The translations under genes and the position numbers were made by a program. The notes under the pieces are model-generated. The model was not told the origin of the DNA, made no database searches, and was given only the letters and a program-made list of their open reading frames with translations. A DNA stretch of 38,842 nucleotides from Cellulomonas algicola. Its GTDB lineage: Bacteria > Actinomycetota > Actinomycetes > Actinomycetales > Cellulomonadaceae. This document shows positions 7,429 through 14,453 of the stretch, piece after piece; the stretch's first letter is position 1, and each line of letters opens with the position of its first letter. Location: contig NZ_BHYL01000125.1 of assembly GCF_003851725.1 (NCBI RefSeq), forward strand, positions 1-38,842, given 5' to 3'.

Positions 7429-8529
7429 TCAGGAGTCCGGGCTGTCGTCCTCGACTACTACACCTTTCTGCACCTGTCCGGTCTGACGCAAGACGTAGGC
7501 CTGCCTGCCGTCCGCGATGATCAGGGGCGGCGTTGCGCCCGCGTCGTCCGTCGTGATCGGCATCCGGATCCCGGCGGCGCCCTTTGCCAGCCGATTCGGG
7601 TGCGGACCGAGCGCCAGACCTGGATGCGCCGGCCCGAGGTAGTCGCGACCTGCGAAATGGCGATCCGCGGCGGCTGCGAACACCGCTCCGTATACCAGCG
7701 TCAACATCAGGCACTCCGCGATGATTTGCGGTGTGCGCAGGTTAAACTGGCTGACTTCCCACGCGCCGGGGTGCGGGCTGTGCTTCCCGTGCTGGCGGGT
7801 CAGGGTCTCTGCTGCGACGTCGTCGACGATGACGATGGCGCCAGTGAACGTCGACAGCGGCAGGTTCCCCTGCTCGTTCGGGCCTTGCCGCGTGAAGACG
7901 ATGCGGTTCTGATCGGTGACGCGGACCGCGAGGCCGTGCTTGAACTTGTTGTTGGCGGCATTGGTGTCGAGCCCGTCCCCGTAGATGAGGTCGATCGCTC
8001 GGAGAATCCAAGCCCATGCCGCCTCGACAGCGGTGCGAACCTTTGGCGGGACCGACGCCTCGTCCTTTGGGATCTCCGCTGCGGTCAGAAGGAGCGGACC
8101 TAGAGGTAGCGGTGCCTTCGCCTCCCCGCGTGCCAGGACGGCGTCGCAGACCTGGCGGTTCGTGGCCCGATCGTCCGACAACGCTGCCCACAGGCACGCG
8201 TCGGGCTGTCCGAAGTTCTCGAGCACCGCACGGACGAGCCGGACAAGAGACTCGGCGATGTGCTGCCGCAGGGCGAAGGCGTCAAGTCGTCGCGAGATGT
8301 CTCGGTCGTCGGTTGCCGGCTCGGTCGAGCTCAAGATGCGTGGGTCCAGACCCAGCTTGAGAACGTCAGCCGTTAGCCCTGCGGTGTGGTCCAGCGGAAC
8401 GGGTTCGGCCAGCAGCCGGTCGATGCGCGATCGCCAGTACGCAACCGGGTCGGACGTGTAGAAGTCGTCGTCGAGGTCGCGGCGCTGCTCCGGGGTGAGG
8501 TCGGGGCCTTCTTTCGAGGCTGAGTACAT
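7429..8529 (-). CDS. Unrecognised 366-residue island protein with HEPN-like NNKFKH motif
   Basis: AGGAGG precedes ATG 8529 and the frame has normal GC-rich codon bias, so this is very likely a real gene. No membrane segment or signal peptide is visible. The first ~200 residues look helical (RQHIAESLVRLVRAVL at 89-104; AWAWILRAIDLIYG near 171-184). They lead into TNAANNKFKHGLAV (N193, N194, H198). Spacing and context (paired helices, polar Asn, then KH) resemble degenerate HEPN active sites of the N-x4-H kind. The C-terminal half is beta-rich and Pro/Gly-rich. I do not recognise a family. The HEPN reading is a hypothesis. It is the first gene on the minus strand upstream of SIR2, separated from it by about 600 bp holding the JAB remnant. 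Confidence 0.65.
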   Translation of the reverse strand: MYSASKEGPDLTPEQRRDLDDDFYTSDPVAYWRSRIDRLLAEPVPLDHTAGLTADVLKLGLDPRILSSTEPATDDRDISRRLDAFALRQHIAESLVRLVRAVLENFGQPDACLWAALSDDRATNRQVCDAVLARGEAKAPLPLGPLLLTAAEIPKDEASVPPKVRTAVEAAWAWILRAIDLIYGDGLDTNAANNKFKHGLAVRVTDQNRIVFTRQGPNEQGNLPLSTFTGAIVIVDDVAAETLTRQHGKHSPHPGAWEVSQFNLRTPQIIAECLMLTLVYGAVFAAAADRHFAGRDYLGPAHPGLALGPHPNRLAKGAAGIRMPITTDDAGATPPLIIADGRQAYVLRQTGQVQKGVVVEDDSPDS

Positions 8530-8674
8530 GCGCCCTCCTGAAGCGACATGGTCGACGTGACATGACTCGGCAGGGCCGTGGCACGCGCAAGTGTGCGGCC
8601 AAAGAGGTCACGACGCACAAGAGACCTCGTGGCAGGCTCACTTCGTGCAAAATCGTGGAGAACTCACGAGTCCG

Positions 8675-8874
8675 ATGTCAGAGGCGCGACGAACTCTCGA
8701 GGAGGGGCAGGTCGAGCTCTCCAAGCTGGCGCGGGACGCTCCCCTGACGATCTTGAGCGCTTGCTCGAACTGATCGACGACTGCCTCGAGGAGGACGCGA
8801 AGCTTCGTCAGGCTCTGCTGCACACCCTAGAGGTGATTGCGTCCAGGCTCCTCAACCGGACCGCCGGCGGCTGA
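8675..8874 (+). pseudogene. Possible broken gene for a small helical protein
   Basis: From ATG 8675 one frame gives MSEARRTLEEGQVELSKLARDAP. Near 8745 a second frame continues with DDLERLLELIDDCLEEDAK and a further amphipathic helix ending at 8874. Joined by a one-base shift the two would make a ~66-residue coiled-coil-like protein. Read literally, the first frame stops at 8773. This is either a decayed gene or chance. No family recognised. Confidence 0.3.
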
Positions 8875-9492
8875 ACCTTCACCGCGCGCTCTCGGGGGAT
8901 GAACGGCTGCCCGCGCTCCTAGCCGGTGGCCGACACACGCCCGATCACGTAAGCGGGTGCCGTGGTTCGGGCGTGGTCAGCACCCCATGTGGACTTGAGT
9001 CACTGTCGACTTCGGCTGATCGCACGAGTCCGTTGATCCTTCCCTCGGCCCAGCCTCGGCGGAACTCGCGCCGTGCACCGAGCTTGATCATCGGATCGAC
9101 CCGGCCGCAATCAGGAGCGTCAGCACGACCAGCAGCCGTGCGCCTCCGGAGCAAGGCGCTGACACCAACAACGATGCAAAGCCACGCGATCAGTGCCGAC
9201 CCCGCCACCCATCGCTTTAATCGCAGATTTGGCGGCTCTACCTCTGCGACCAGCGCGAAGGCGAGAGCCGTATTACCAGGCTAGAGATGGACGTCGTTGG
9301 CAATATCTCCAACTGGCCAGGCGACTTCTTCGGCCGCCCGATCGAAGACGCGGTTGCAATGCTCGAGGCCGCGGCGGCTCGTTCGGAGAGCCAAGCTGGA
9401 CGTGGTCAGCGGAAGCGGTCCCGATACCGCACCATGTGCGCTATACGCGCACATCGCTTCAGGTCACAGGATCGTAATGTTCTCTTGGTCAG
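8875..9492. other. Gene-poor right end of the island
   Basis: No gene is firmly supported. On the minus strand a GTG-started 87-codon frame (9208 to 8945) encodes one N-terminal hydrophobic segment (ALIAWLCIVVGVSALL) then basic residues, without a ribosome-binding site. On the plus strand a short protein-like fragment starts at ATG 9287 (MDVVGNISNWPGDFFGRP) and decays. An 8-bp inverted repeat, ATGTGCGC-N5-GCGCACAT, lies at 9434-9454 close to the right att repeat. Confidence 0.4.
9434..9454. repeat. 8-bp inverted repeat near right att site
   Basis: ATGTGCGC, spacer TATAC, GCGCACAT. It is perfect, with a 5-nt loop, 38 bases inside the right att-like repeat. It could be a recombination-directionality or terminator structure of the former element, or chance. 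Confidence 0.3.
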
Positions 9493-9536
9493 TCTCCCAA
9501 AAGCGGGTGTCGGCGGCCCGAATCTGCCCAGGCGCA
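9493..9536 (+). repeat. attR-like degenerate copy of the tRNA-Arg 3' half
   Basis: TCTCCCAAAAGCGGGTGTCG and the following bases to GGCGCAC match the tRNA from 1858 onward. There is one extra base in the former anticodon loop and four substitutions, three of them in the T-stem/loop (CAGTTCG became CGGCCCG). The 5' half of the tRNA is absent here, so this is an att scar, not a second tRNA gene. Confidence 0.75.
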
Positions 9537-9695
9537 CGGTTGGGTTGTGTGGTTCGCCTCATGCTGGACGCTTGGTGCTCGGCTACAGGGGTGACGGGGG
9601 CTGGGGGGATGCTTGACAAGAGGGTTCGTTCGGCTCCTGATCCGAGTTGGTGCACACGCGCCGAGACGCGCTCCGGTTCATGAGTGGCCGAGACA

Positions 9696-10163
9696 CTAGA
9701 AGCGAGACTTCAACCATCTCCACGCACGCGGCGCTCCGACCCATACGGCCGAACCCCAAAAAGCTGCGGTCAGAACTGCGGTCGCGCAGATGGCGATCGC
9801 CAGCGCATATCGAATCTGCGAAATCCAGAAGGGCTCGAATGGGTCGTAATTGAATGTGGAAAACACGAGCAAGAGGACCCAGCCAGCAAACGCCGACCAC
9901 GCACCTGCGCTCCACAAGACGTCGAGTTGGCGATCCGCGCTTCGTCTAGCCAAGAGGTGTGCAGTCGAGGTAGCGATATGGTCACCGAGTGGCGCGCGCG
10001 CCGGGCTGTTCTTCGGGAGCGCGTTCCAGAGCTCAGCATCGCGGACGATCCGTGCACGTTGCCGGTCATCCCGAGTCCAGCCAGTAAGCCGAGCCACCAA
10101 CGCGACAATGATGGACCCGATGACGCCGACGACTGCGGTAATCATCTCCACAGGGACGTACAT
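9696..10163 (-). CDS. Small membrane protein of unknown function
   Basis: 155 residues with three hydrophobic segments: about 6-27 (MITAVVGVIGSIIVALVARL), about 84-104 (GAWSAFAGWVLLLVFSTF) and about 117-140 (ALAIAICATAVLTAAF). A basic, helical cytoplasmic loop (RDDRQRARIVRDAELWNALP) lies between the first two. ATG 10163 lacks a clear Shine-Dalgarno. ATG 10145 (Met7), preceded by GTGGAG, is an alternative start. It lies just outside the island and after the peptidase E remnant on the same strand. No family is recognised. Codon use is somewhat less GC-biased than in the genes to its right. Confidence 0.6.
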   Translation of the reverse strand: MYVPVEMITAVVGVIGSIIVALVARLTGWTRDDRQRARIVRDAELWNALPKNSPARAPLGDHIATSTAHLLARRSADRQLDVLWSAGAWSAFAGWVLLLVFSTFNYDPFEPFWISQIRYALAIAICATAVLTAAFWGSAVWVGAPRAWRWLKSRF

Positions 10164-10214
10164 TACGGCTCGTGGGGCGTCGCCGGATCGACGTGTTGGC
10201 CGCTATCCGACCGG

Positions 10215-10531
10215 CGGCAAGGACCGCGTCCCTGCTGCGCGCCGAACCGGGCGCGGCGCAACGAGAGCAGCCATTTCTTCCTGCTCCCAGCGCGATGGTG
10301 GGCAGGGCGGTCTGCTCGAGGACGCCGGGGGGCGCCCAGCCCGGGCCGTTGAGGTACTCGGATCCCACCCCCGCTGCCGCGGTCCTCTGCACCAACGACG
10401 GGCGCACGTCGGACGACACTCTGCGCGGTGGGGACGACGAGGGCGTGCCTCTAGTCGATCGGCGTCCGAGCATCTCCACGAGGGCGGCTTCGGATGCTGG
10501 GGTAGGTCATACCGCCGGACGTGAGCTTCAA
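10215..10531 (-). pseudogene. Peptidase E remnant, second copy
   Basis: Starting at TTG 10531 the sequence reads LKLTSGGMTYPSIR. It then shifts frame into AALVEMLGRR and continues with PSLVQRTAAAGVGSEYLNGP, a Gly-Trp and GVLEQTALPTIA. This parallels the intact gene at 12467-13153 (VKLLLTSGGVTNPSIR, PSLVHRTVAAGAGAEHLTGL, GVLELTALATIG). The catalytic half is missing. The bases upstream (about 10545-10605) also resemble those upstream of the intact gene, including a decayed version of its terminator hairpin. It is therefore a partial duplicate that has degenerated. Confidence 0.8.
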
Positions 10532-10635
10532 CGCAGGCCTCGAGGTCGCGTAGTCGGACTGAGCGGGTCGACGGGAAACTGCCGACCCGGACTCGGCGGC
10601 AACCGGCGAATGTCGGCCTGGCCGGTGTCGCCCGG

Positions 10636-12273
10636 CTAGAGACCGGCGGCGAGGTGCTCGTCCATCGTGTCCGTGCGGAGAGCATCCATCAGAGTGCCGA
10701 AGGGGGCGGCGTCGGGGACGAGGGCGGCGGAGTTGCCGGTGGGCACGACCGTTGTCGGGACCGGCACCACAGGCACCTCCTCCGGGCCGAGGTGGCGGAC
10801 GCTCGTGAGCAGGCCGACCAGCTCCGACCGGTCGAAGCTCTCGTCGACGGCGACGGAGCCGGAGACGATGCCGAGCAGGCGGAGCCACGTGGCCGGGCTG
10901 CGCCGGACGTCGTCGTCTCCCAGGCGGTCGAGGATCGCGCGGAGCCACACCGCCGAGCGTTCCGCCCGCGACGTGTCGTCGAGGCCGTCGCCGCGGACCC
11001 AGACGAGGGCCTCCTCGCCCGTGAGCCGGTGACGGCCGGCGGGGAACGTCTGGCCGCCGTCGACCACCAGCCTGCTGTCCAGGTCGATCTCCACGCCGCC
11101 GAGCCCGTCGGTCAGCCGGGCGAATGTCTCGGAGTCGGTCAGCGCCACGTGGTCGAGGCGCACGTTCGTGAGCCGCTCGACCGTCTGCACGGCGCCCGTC
11201 GGGCCGCCCTGCGCGAAGGCGGAGCGGAGCGTCCCCGGGCCCGAACCGGGTACGTCCGCAGAGAGGTCGGGAGGCATCGCGATGACGCTCACGCTGGACC
11301 GGTCGGCCGAGACGTGCACGAGCATCACGATGTCGGTCTGGGCGGCCGCGGCCGCCCAGTCCTGGTCGCCCTCGGTGCGGACGTCGTTCGTCGAGCCGAG
11401 GATGAGGATCGTGACGGGGGCGGGGCCGCCGGCCTCGGCCCGCGGGAGAGGGGCGGGTCGGTCCGTGAGTGCGACGGGGTCGGGGAAGCGCTCGAGCCGG
11501 TTGTCGAGCGTGCCGGCGACGACGAGTGCACCGCCCGTGGCGACCATGATCAGCAGGACCAACGATCCGAGGACCGCGAGCGCGATGTTCCGGCCGCGGT
11601 GGCTGGGCGGAGTTCGAGGGACCTCCGGCGGGGGCGGGCCCGGCTCGTCGGGAGGTGTGAGCACCGTCCACGCGATGCGGTCCACGGCGGCCCGGACCTT
11701 GGCGAACGACCGCTCGTAGCCGCGTCGGCCGGACGCGCCCGGGTCCGGGACGTCGTCGTCCTCGGCCACCGGCGGTGCGGTGCCCACGCGGTGGACCGGT
11801 GCGAGCTGGGCCAGCGCGGAGAGGCGCGCCGCGACGTCGCCCTCCGGCAGGGCCGACGGGCCCAGGGACGTGGCGACGCGGGCCAGCTCGCACAGCGTGA
11901 AGGTCCGCCGGACCGCGGCGGGCACCTTGCGGACGACAGCCGACCGCTCGTGCCGGGTGGCGGTGAGGACGAGGTCGGCCTCCGCCAGCATGGTCGCGTC
12001 GACCTCTCGTGCGTGGGGGCCGTCGACGGCGAGGCCCTCGCGCGCCAGGAGCTCGCTGAGGTGCTCGGGAACCGGGTCGTCGGGAGCGGCGTCGATCGCG
12101 GCGCTCGTCACGGTCACGGCGCTGTCGGCCCCGAGCCGGGCGCGCAGGAGCCGTTCGGCCGCGAGCGAGGGACCCACGTTCGTGGCGCCGACCAGCAGCA
12201 CGTCGAAGTGGTTCGCCACTGCCGTCGGCGGGACGGCACCGGACGGGCCCATCGAGCCAGTGTGTGGGGACAT
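10636..12273 (-). CDS. LMW-PTP-like / LytR-CpsA-Psr (LCP) fusion protein, probably catalytically degenerate
   Basis: 545 residues in three parts. Residues about 21-205 follow the low-molecular-weight protein tyrosine phosphatase fold, ending in the DP acid loop (D177-P178) and a GYERSFAKVRAAVDRI helix. The P-loop, normally CxGNxCRS, reads VGATNVGPS (28-36), so the nucleophile Cys and the Arg are lost. A Pro-rich linker and one membrane helix (229-254) follow. An extracytoplasmic LCP domain (about 286-480) then shows QTDIVMLVHV, IAMPPDL and LDHVALTDSETFARLTDGLGG. LCP enzymes attach polymers to peptidoglycan. Here the Arg of RSDT and of the PRD box are Q312 and P335, so activity is doubtful. 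A cell-envelope sensor or regulatory role is inferred. Met8 is an alternative start. Confidence 0.8.
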   Translation of the reverse strand: MSPHTGSMGPSGAVPPTAVANHFDVLLVGATNVGPSLAAERLLRARLGADSAVTVTSAAIDAAPDDPVPEHLSELLAREGLAVDGPHAREVDATMLAEADLVLTATRHERSAVVRKVPAAVRRTFTLCELARVATSLGPSALPEGDVAARLSALAQLAPVHRVGTAPPVAEDDDVPDPGASGRRGYERSFAKVRAAVDRIAWTVLTPPDEPGPPPPEVPRTPPSHRGRNIALAVLGSLVLLIMVATGGALVVAGTLDNRLERFPDPVALTDRPAPLPRAEAGGPAPVTILILGSTNDVRTEGDQDWAAAAAQTDIVMLVHVSADRSSVSVIAMPPDLSADVPGSGPGTLRSAFAQGGPTGAVQTVERLTNVRLDHVALTDSETFARLTDGLGGVEIDLDSRLVVDGGQTFPAGRHRLTGEEALVWVRGDGLDDTSRAERSAVWLRAILDRLGDDDVRRSPATWLRLLGIVSGSVAVDESFDRSELVGLLTSVRHLGPEEVPVVPVPTTVVPTGNSAALVPDAAPFGTLMDALRTDTMDEHLAAGL

Positions 12274-12466
12274 CCCGCACGCCCGCTATAGAGGTCTTCG
12301 GGGCAATTGTCCGCCGCGAAGACGCCGCCGCCGCGGCCGGTCGCCACCCCTGCTGCTCGCCGACCCGTCCCTGTCTCGATGCGACTGGTCAGGGGCCTGG
12401 GCGCACGGTGACGACGTCGAATCAGGTCGGCGAGGATCGAGGATGCTGCTGGCGGTCCGGACAGGA

Positions 12467-13153
12467 CTACGGGTGCCGTGCCTTCGAGGATCCCGCCTCG
12501 AACCGCGTCCACCGGCCCTCGGAGACGACGTCGACCGAGCCGTCCACGACGGCGACGGCGGTCTGCTCATCGACGACGTACGAGGGGACGTCGAGGTCGG
12601 CGGCCCAGCGTTCGGCGTGGGCCATGGTGTTGGTCGGGAACGCGTCGAGGTGGGGGAAGATCGCGAAGTCGACGACGCCGAGGGTGCGGTCGTCCGGGGC
12701 GCCGGGCCACTCGACGAACAGGTCGCCGATACGGGGCGTCATGACCATGCTGCCGGCACTCACGCCGACCCAGACGGTGTCGGGCAATGACGGGAACAGG
12801 TCGTCGAGGCCGGACTCGCGGATCCAGTGGGCGAGGTAGGTCGCGTCGCCGCCGTCGACCAGGAGGGCGTCGGCCTCGCGGACCCAGGGGATCCAGCGGT
12901 CGGCGCCGATGGTCGCCAGGGCGGTGAGCTCGAGGACGCCGAGGGACGCCCAACCCAGGCCGGTGAGGTGCTCGGCACCCGCCCCCGCGGCCACCGTCCG
13001 ATGCACCAACGACGGGCCGCACATCGGGTGCCCCCACTGCGCGGTCGGGATGACCAGCGCGTGGCTCTCCTCGATGGGCTTGCCGAGCATCTCGACGAGC
13101 GCGGCCCGGATCGACGGATTGGTCACCCCGCCGGACGTGAGGAGCAGCTTCAC
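12467..13153 (-). CDS. Peptidase E-like protein (family S51, class I glutamine-amidotransferase fold)
   Basis: 228 residues. The family opens with (M/V)KLLLTSGGVTNPSI. The nucleophile elbow GVSAGS places Ser132, and VDFAIFPHLDAF (161-172) has the conserved His168. LLVDGGDATYLAHW matches the GG-substrate region. S51 enzymes cleave Asp-Xaa dipeptides in the cytoplasm; some relatives hydrolyse cyanophycin fragments. GTG 13153 is chosen as start because GGAGGT lies 6 nt upstream and family members begin there. The longer frame to 13231 runs across the neighbour's terminator. A degenerate second copy lies at 10215-10531. Confidence 0.88.
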   Translation of the reverse strand: MKLLLTSGGVTNPSIRAALVEMLGKPIEESHALVIPTAQWGHPMCGPSLVHRTVAAGAGAEHLTGLGWASLGVLELTALATIGADRWIPWVREADALLVDGGDATYLAHWIRESGLDDLFPSLPDTVWVGVSAGSMVMTPRIGDLFVEWPGAPDDRTLGVVDFAIFPHLDAFPTNTMAHAERWAADLDVPSYVVDEQTAVAVVDGSVDVVSEGRWTRFEAGSSKARHP

Positions 13154-13184
13154 CAGGGACCTCCGGGTCGCGGGACGAGAACGA

Positions 13185-13215
13185 GCGCGGTCGACATGGA
13201 GACTGTCGACCGCGC
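13185..13215 (-). terminator. Hairpin terminator downstream of the CsoR-type gene
   Basis: A perfect 12-bp stem (GCGCGGTCGACA paired with TGTCGACCGCGC) with a 7-nt loop sits between the regulator stop and the peptidase E ribosome-binding site. A mutated version (CGGGTCG...CGACCCG) precedes the peptidase E remnant near 10565-10585, so it was part of the duplication. Confidence 0.75.
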
Positions 13216-13241
13216 CCGGACTCAGCGGCAACCGGAGGACG

Positions 13242-13511
13242 TCACGCGAGGGAGAGGAAGAGCTTCTCCAGCTTGGCGACGTCCAGGGTGGCCTCCGAGC
13301 CGTCCGTGCCGGGGGTCATGCACTGCTTCATGCCGGAGGCGATGATCGCGAACCCGGCGCGGTCCAGCGCGCGGGACACCGCGGAGAGCTGCGTGACGAC
13401 GTCCTCGCAGTCGCGGCCCTCGTCGAGCATGCGGATGACGCCCGCGAGCTGGCCCTGCGCGCGCTTGAGGCGGTGGGTGACGCTGGTCATCTCGTCGGCG
13501 TCGAGCTGCAT
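13242..13511 (-). CDS. CsoR/RcnR/CstR-family transcriptional repressor
   Basis: An 89-residue all-helical DUF156 repressor. The N-terminal MTSVTHRLKRAQGQLAGVIR (8-27) is the family DNA-binding signature. C35 (DCEDVV) and C64 (MKQCM) are the two thiol positions. The residue at the usual His ligand of Cu(I)-CsoR (position 60) is Gly. The site is thus Cys/Gly/Cys, closer to persulfide-sensing CstR-type proteins than to copper CsoR. It is second in an operon after a 39-residue Cys-rich gene. A perfect palindrome of CsoR-operator type lies upstream of the pair, consistent with autoregulation. GAGGAG precedes the ATG. Ligand identity is inferred, not shown. Confidence 0.9.
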   Translation of the reverse strand: MQLDADEMTSVTHRLKRAQGQLAGVIRMLDEGRDCEDVVTQLSAVSRALDRAGFAIIASGMKQCMTPGTDGSEATLDVAKLEKLFLSLA

Positions 13512-13566
13512 GACGGGCTCCTCGTGCAGGGGCGGAGTGGCGACGGTGGTGTCGCCGCCTGGTGGG

Positions 13567-13686
13567 TCAGCGCGGGCAGGTGCAGCGGTCGGCGAGGGCG
13601 ACGGCGCTCATGACGTCGTCGGCGTGCAGGCCGCAGCCGTCCCACGTGGTCTTGCCGCAGGTGGCGCAGCCGATGGGGTAGCACAC
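13567..13686 (-). CDS. 39-residue Cys-rich putative zinc-binding protein
   Basis: A tiny gene beginning at GTG 13686 with GAGGAG 5 nt upstream. The product is MCYPIGCATCGKTTWDGCGL and a further 19 residues. It contains CxxC (7/10), CxxH (18/21) and CxC (35/37), a pattern expected to bind one zinc ion or another soft metal. Short actinobacterial proteins of this style (CxxCGKTTW.GCG.H) are widespread and usually unannotated; their role is unknown to me. It is the first gene of the operon with the CsoR-type repressor, 55 bp apart, under the palindromic operator. It may be a metal or sulfur-handling partner. Confidence 0.75.
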   Translation of the reverse strand: MCYPIGCATCGKTTWDGCGLHADDVMSAVALADRCTCPR

Positions 13687-13811
13687 GGTGTCTCCTCGGG
13701 GGCGGGTCAGGCGGTCTGGCAGTCAGGCGGTCGACGCGCGCGAGGGCGTGAGGTCCAGCAGGCGTCGATCGGCGGCGACGGAGGGGCATCCGCGCCGTGC
13801 CGATCGGTCGA

Positions 13812-13831
13812 CGATACCCCGCGGGGTATCG
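13812..13831. promoter_or_regulatory. 20-bp perfect palindrome, CsoR-type operator
   Basis: CGATACCCCGCGGGGTATCG matches the ATACCCC...GGGGTAT form of actinobacterial CsoR-family operators. It lies about 125 bp upstream of the Cys-rich/repressor operon start and just past the 3' end of the immunity-like gene. It therefore most likely controls the two-gene operon on the minus strand. Confidence 0.75.
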
Positions 13832-13871
13832 CGTGAAAGGCGTGAGAGGGGTCCGGCCGCTCGCAGGCTCG

Positions 13872-14387
13872 TCACTCGGTGAAGACGTTCCAGCAGATCG
13901 CGTTCCGGAGGCGCTGGTCGTCGACCACCAGATCGCGCACCTCCGACGGGAGGAGCGCCCGCTGCCAGCCGAGCTCCACCACGCGAGCGGCCTCGCGCTC
14001 CGGCTCGGGGGCGGCCGCCGCGGCGGCGCGGATGGCGTAGGCGGCGGCGCCCAGGTCGTGCGCGGCGACGTGCGCCACGGCGACGGCCTGACCGGCGGAC
14101 AGGGCTGCGAACCGCGCCGGGTCGGACAGCCCGCGGCCGGCGGCGTTCGCCTGGAAGGCGGCGTTGTGCGCGTCGCGCATGGTGGCCTCGCCGCGCGTCC
14201 ACGCGTGGCCGACGCGCAGCGCCTCGGACGGTCGGTCGTCGTCGCTCTCCCGGGCGAACAGCGGCAGGACGTGCTCGGCGCACGCGAGCGCCCAGCGGGC
14301 GAGGAGGACGTGGTGCTCGTCGGTCAGCGTGCCGCCGCGGCGGATCGTGATGAGCCGGGGGTCGCGCTCGCGGGGGAGGATCGGCAC
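13872..14387 (-). CDS. Putative immunity protein (Imm-5-like family)
   Basis: 171 residues from GTG 14387 (a frame continues to an ATG at 14429, without better support). The segment DPRLITIRRGGTLTDEHHVL, then ALACAEHVLPLF, matches the opening of a family commonly named putative immunity protein in actinobacteria. AGQAVAVAHVAAHDLGAAAY and a helical tail ending VVDDQRLRNAICWN fit the same family. Such proteins are thought to neutralise polymorphic toxins in the cytoplasm, but biochemical proof is scarce. No toxin gene is seen here. It follows the small conserved unknown gene on the same strand. Confidence 0.7.
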   Translation of the reverse strand: MPILPRERDPRLITIRRGGTLTDEHHVLLARWALACAEHVLPLFARESDDDRPSEALRVGHAWTRGEATMRDAHNAAFQANAAGRGLSDPARFAALSAGQAVAVAHVAAHDLGAAAYAIRAAAAAAPEPEREAARVVELGWQRALLPSEVRDLVVDDQRLRNAICWNVFTE

Positions 14388-14453
14388 GCGCCCATCCTGG
14401 TGCACCGCTCTGACGTGCGCCCCGGCCACACGGGCACGGCCGAGGCGGGACCG

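Larger units (their letters stand above)
1857..9536. mobile_element. Degraded genomic island integrated at the tRNA-Arg 3' end
   Basis: The segment begins at the tRNA 3' half and ends at an imperfect copy of that half. It contains a truncated tyrosine recombinase next to the tRNA and several broken genes. It also holds PIN, HEPN and SIR2 genes, with locally lower GC and AT-richer codons, most clearly in the HEPN gene. Boundaries, an integrase remnant at one edge and odd base use together support horizontal acquisition. The recombinase is dead and the right repeat is mutated, so the island is probably fixed. Confidence 0.75.

Noticed and set aside
8945-9208. An 87-codon minus-strand gene with one membrane segment
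   Set aside because: It starts with GTG, has no Shine-Dalgarno or -10 at leaderless distance, and its second half has no protein-like signal. Mentioned only within the gene-poor region.
9493-9536. A second tRNA-Arg gene
   Set aside because: Only the 3' half is present, with an extra base in the anticodon loop and three changes in the T arm, so it cannot fold as a tRNA. It is interpreted as an att scar.
10451-12280. A 609-codon minus-strand frame overlapping the LMW-PTP/LCP gene
   Set aside because: Low-complexity Arg/Pro/Gly composition and no domains. It is the out-of-frame shadow of the fusion gene; only its last codons correspond to the peptidase E remnant.
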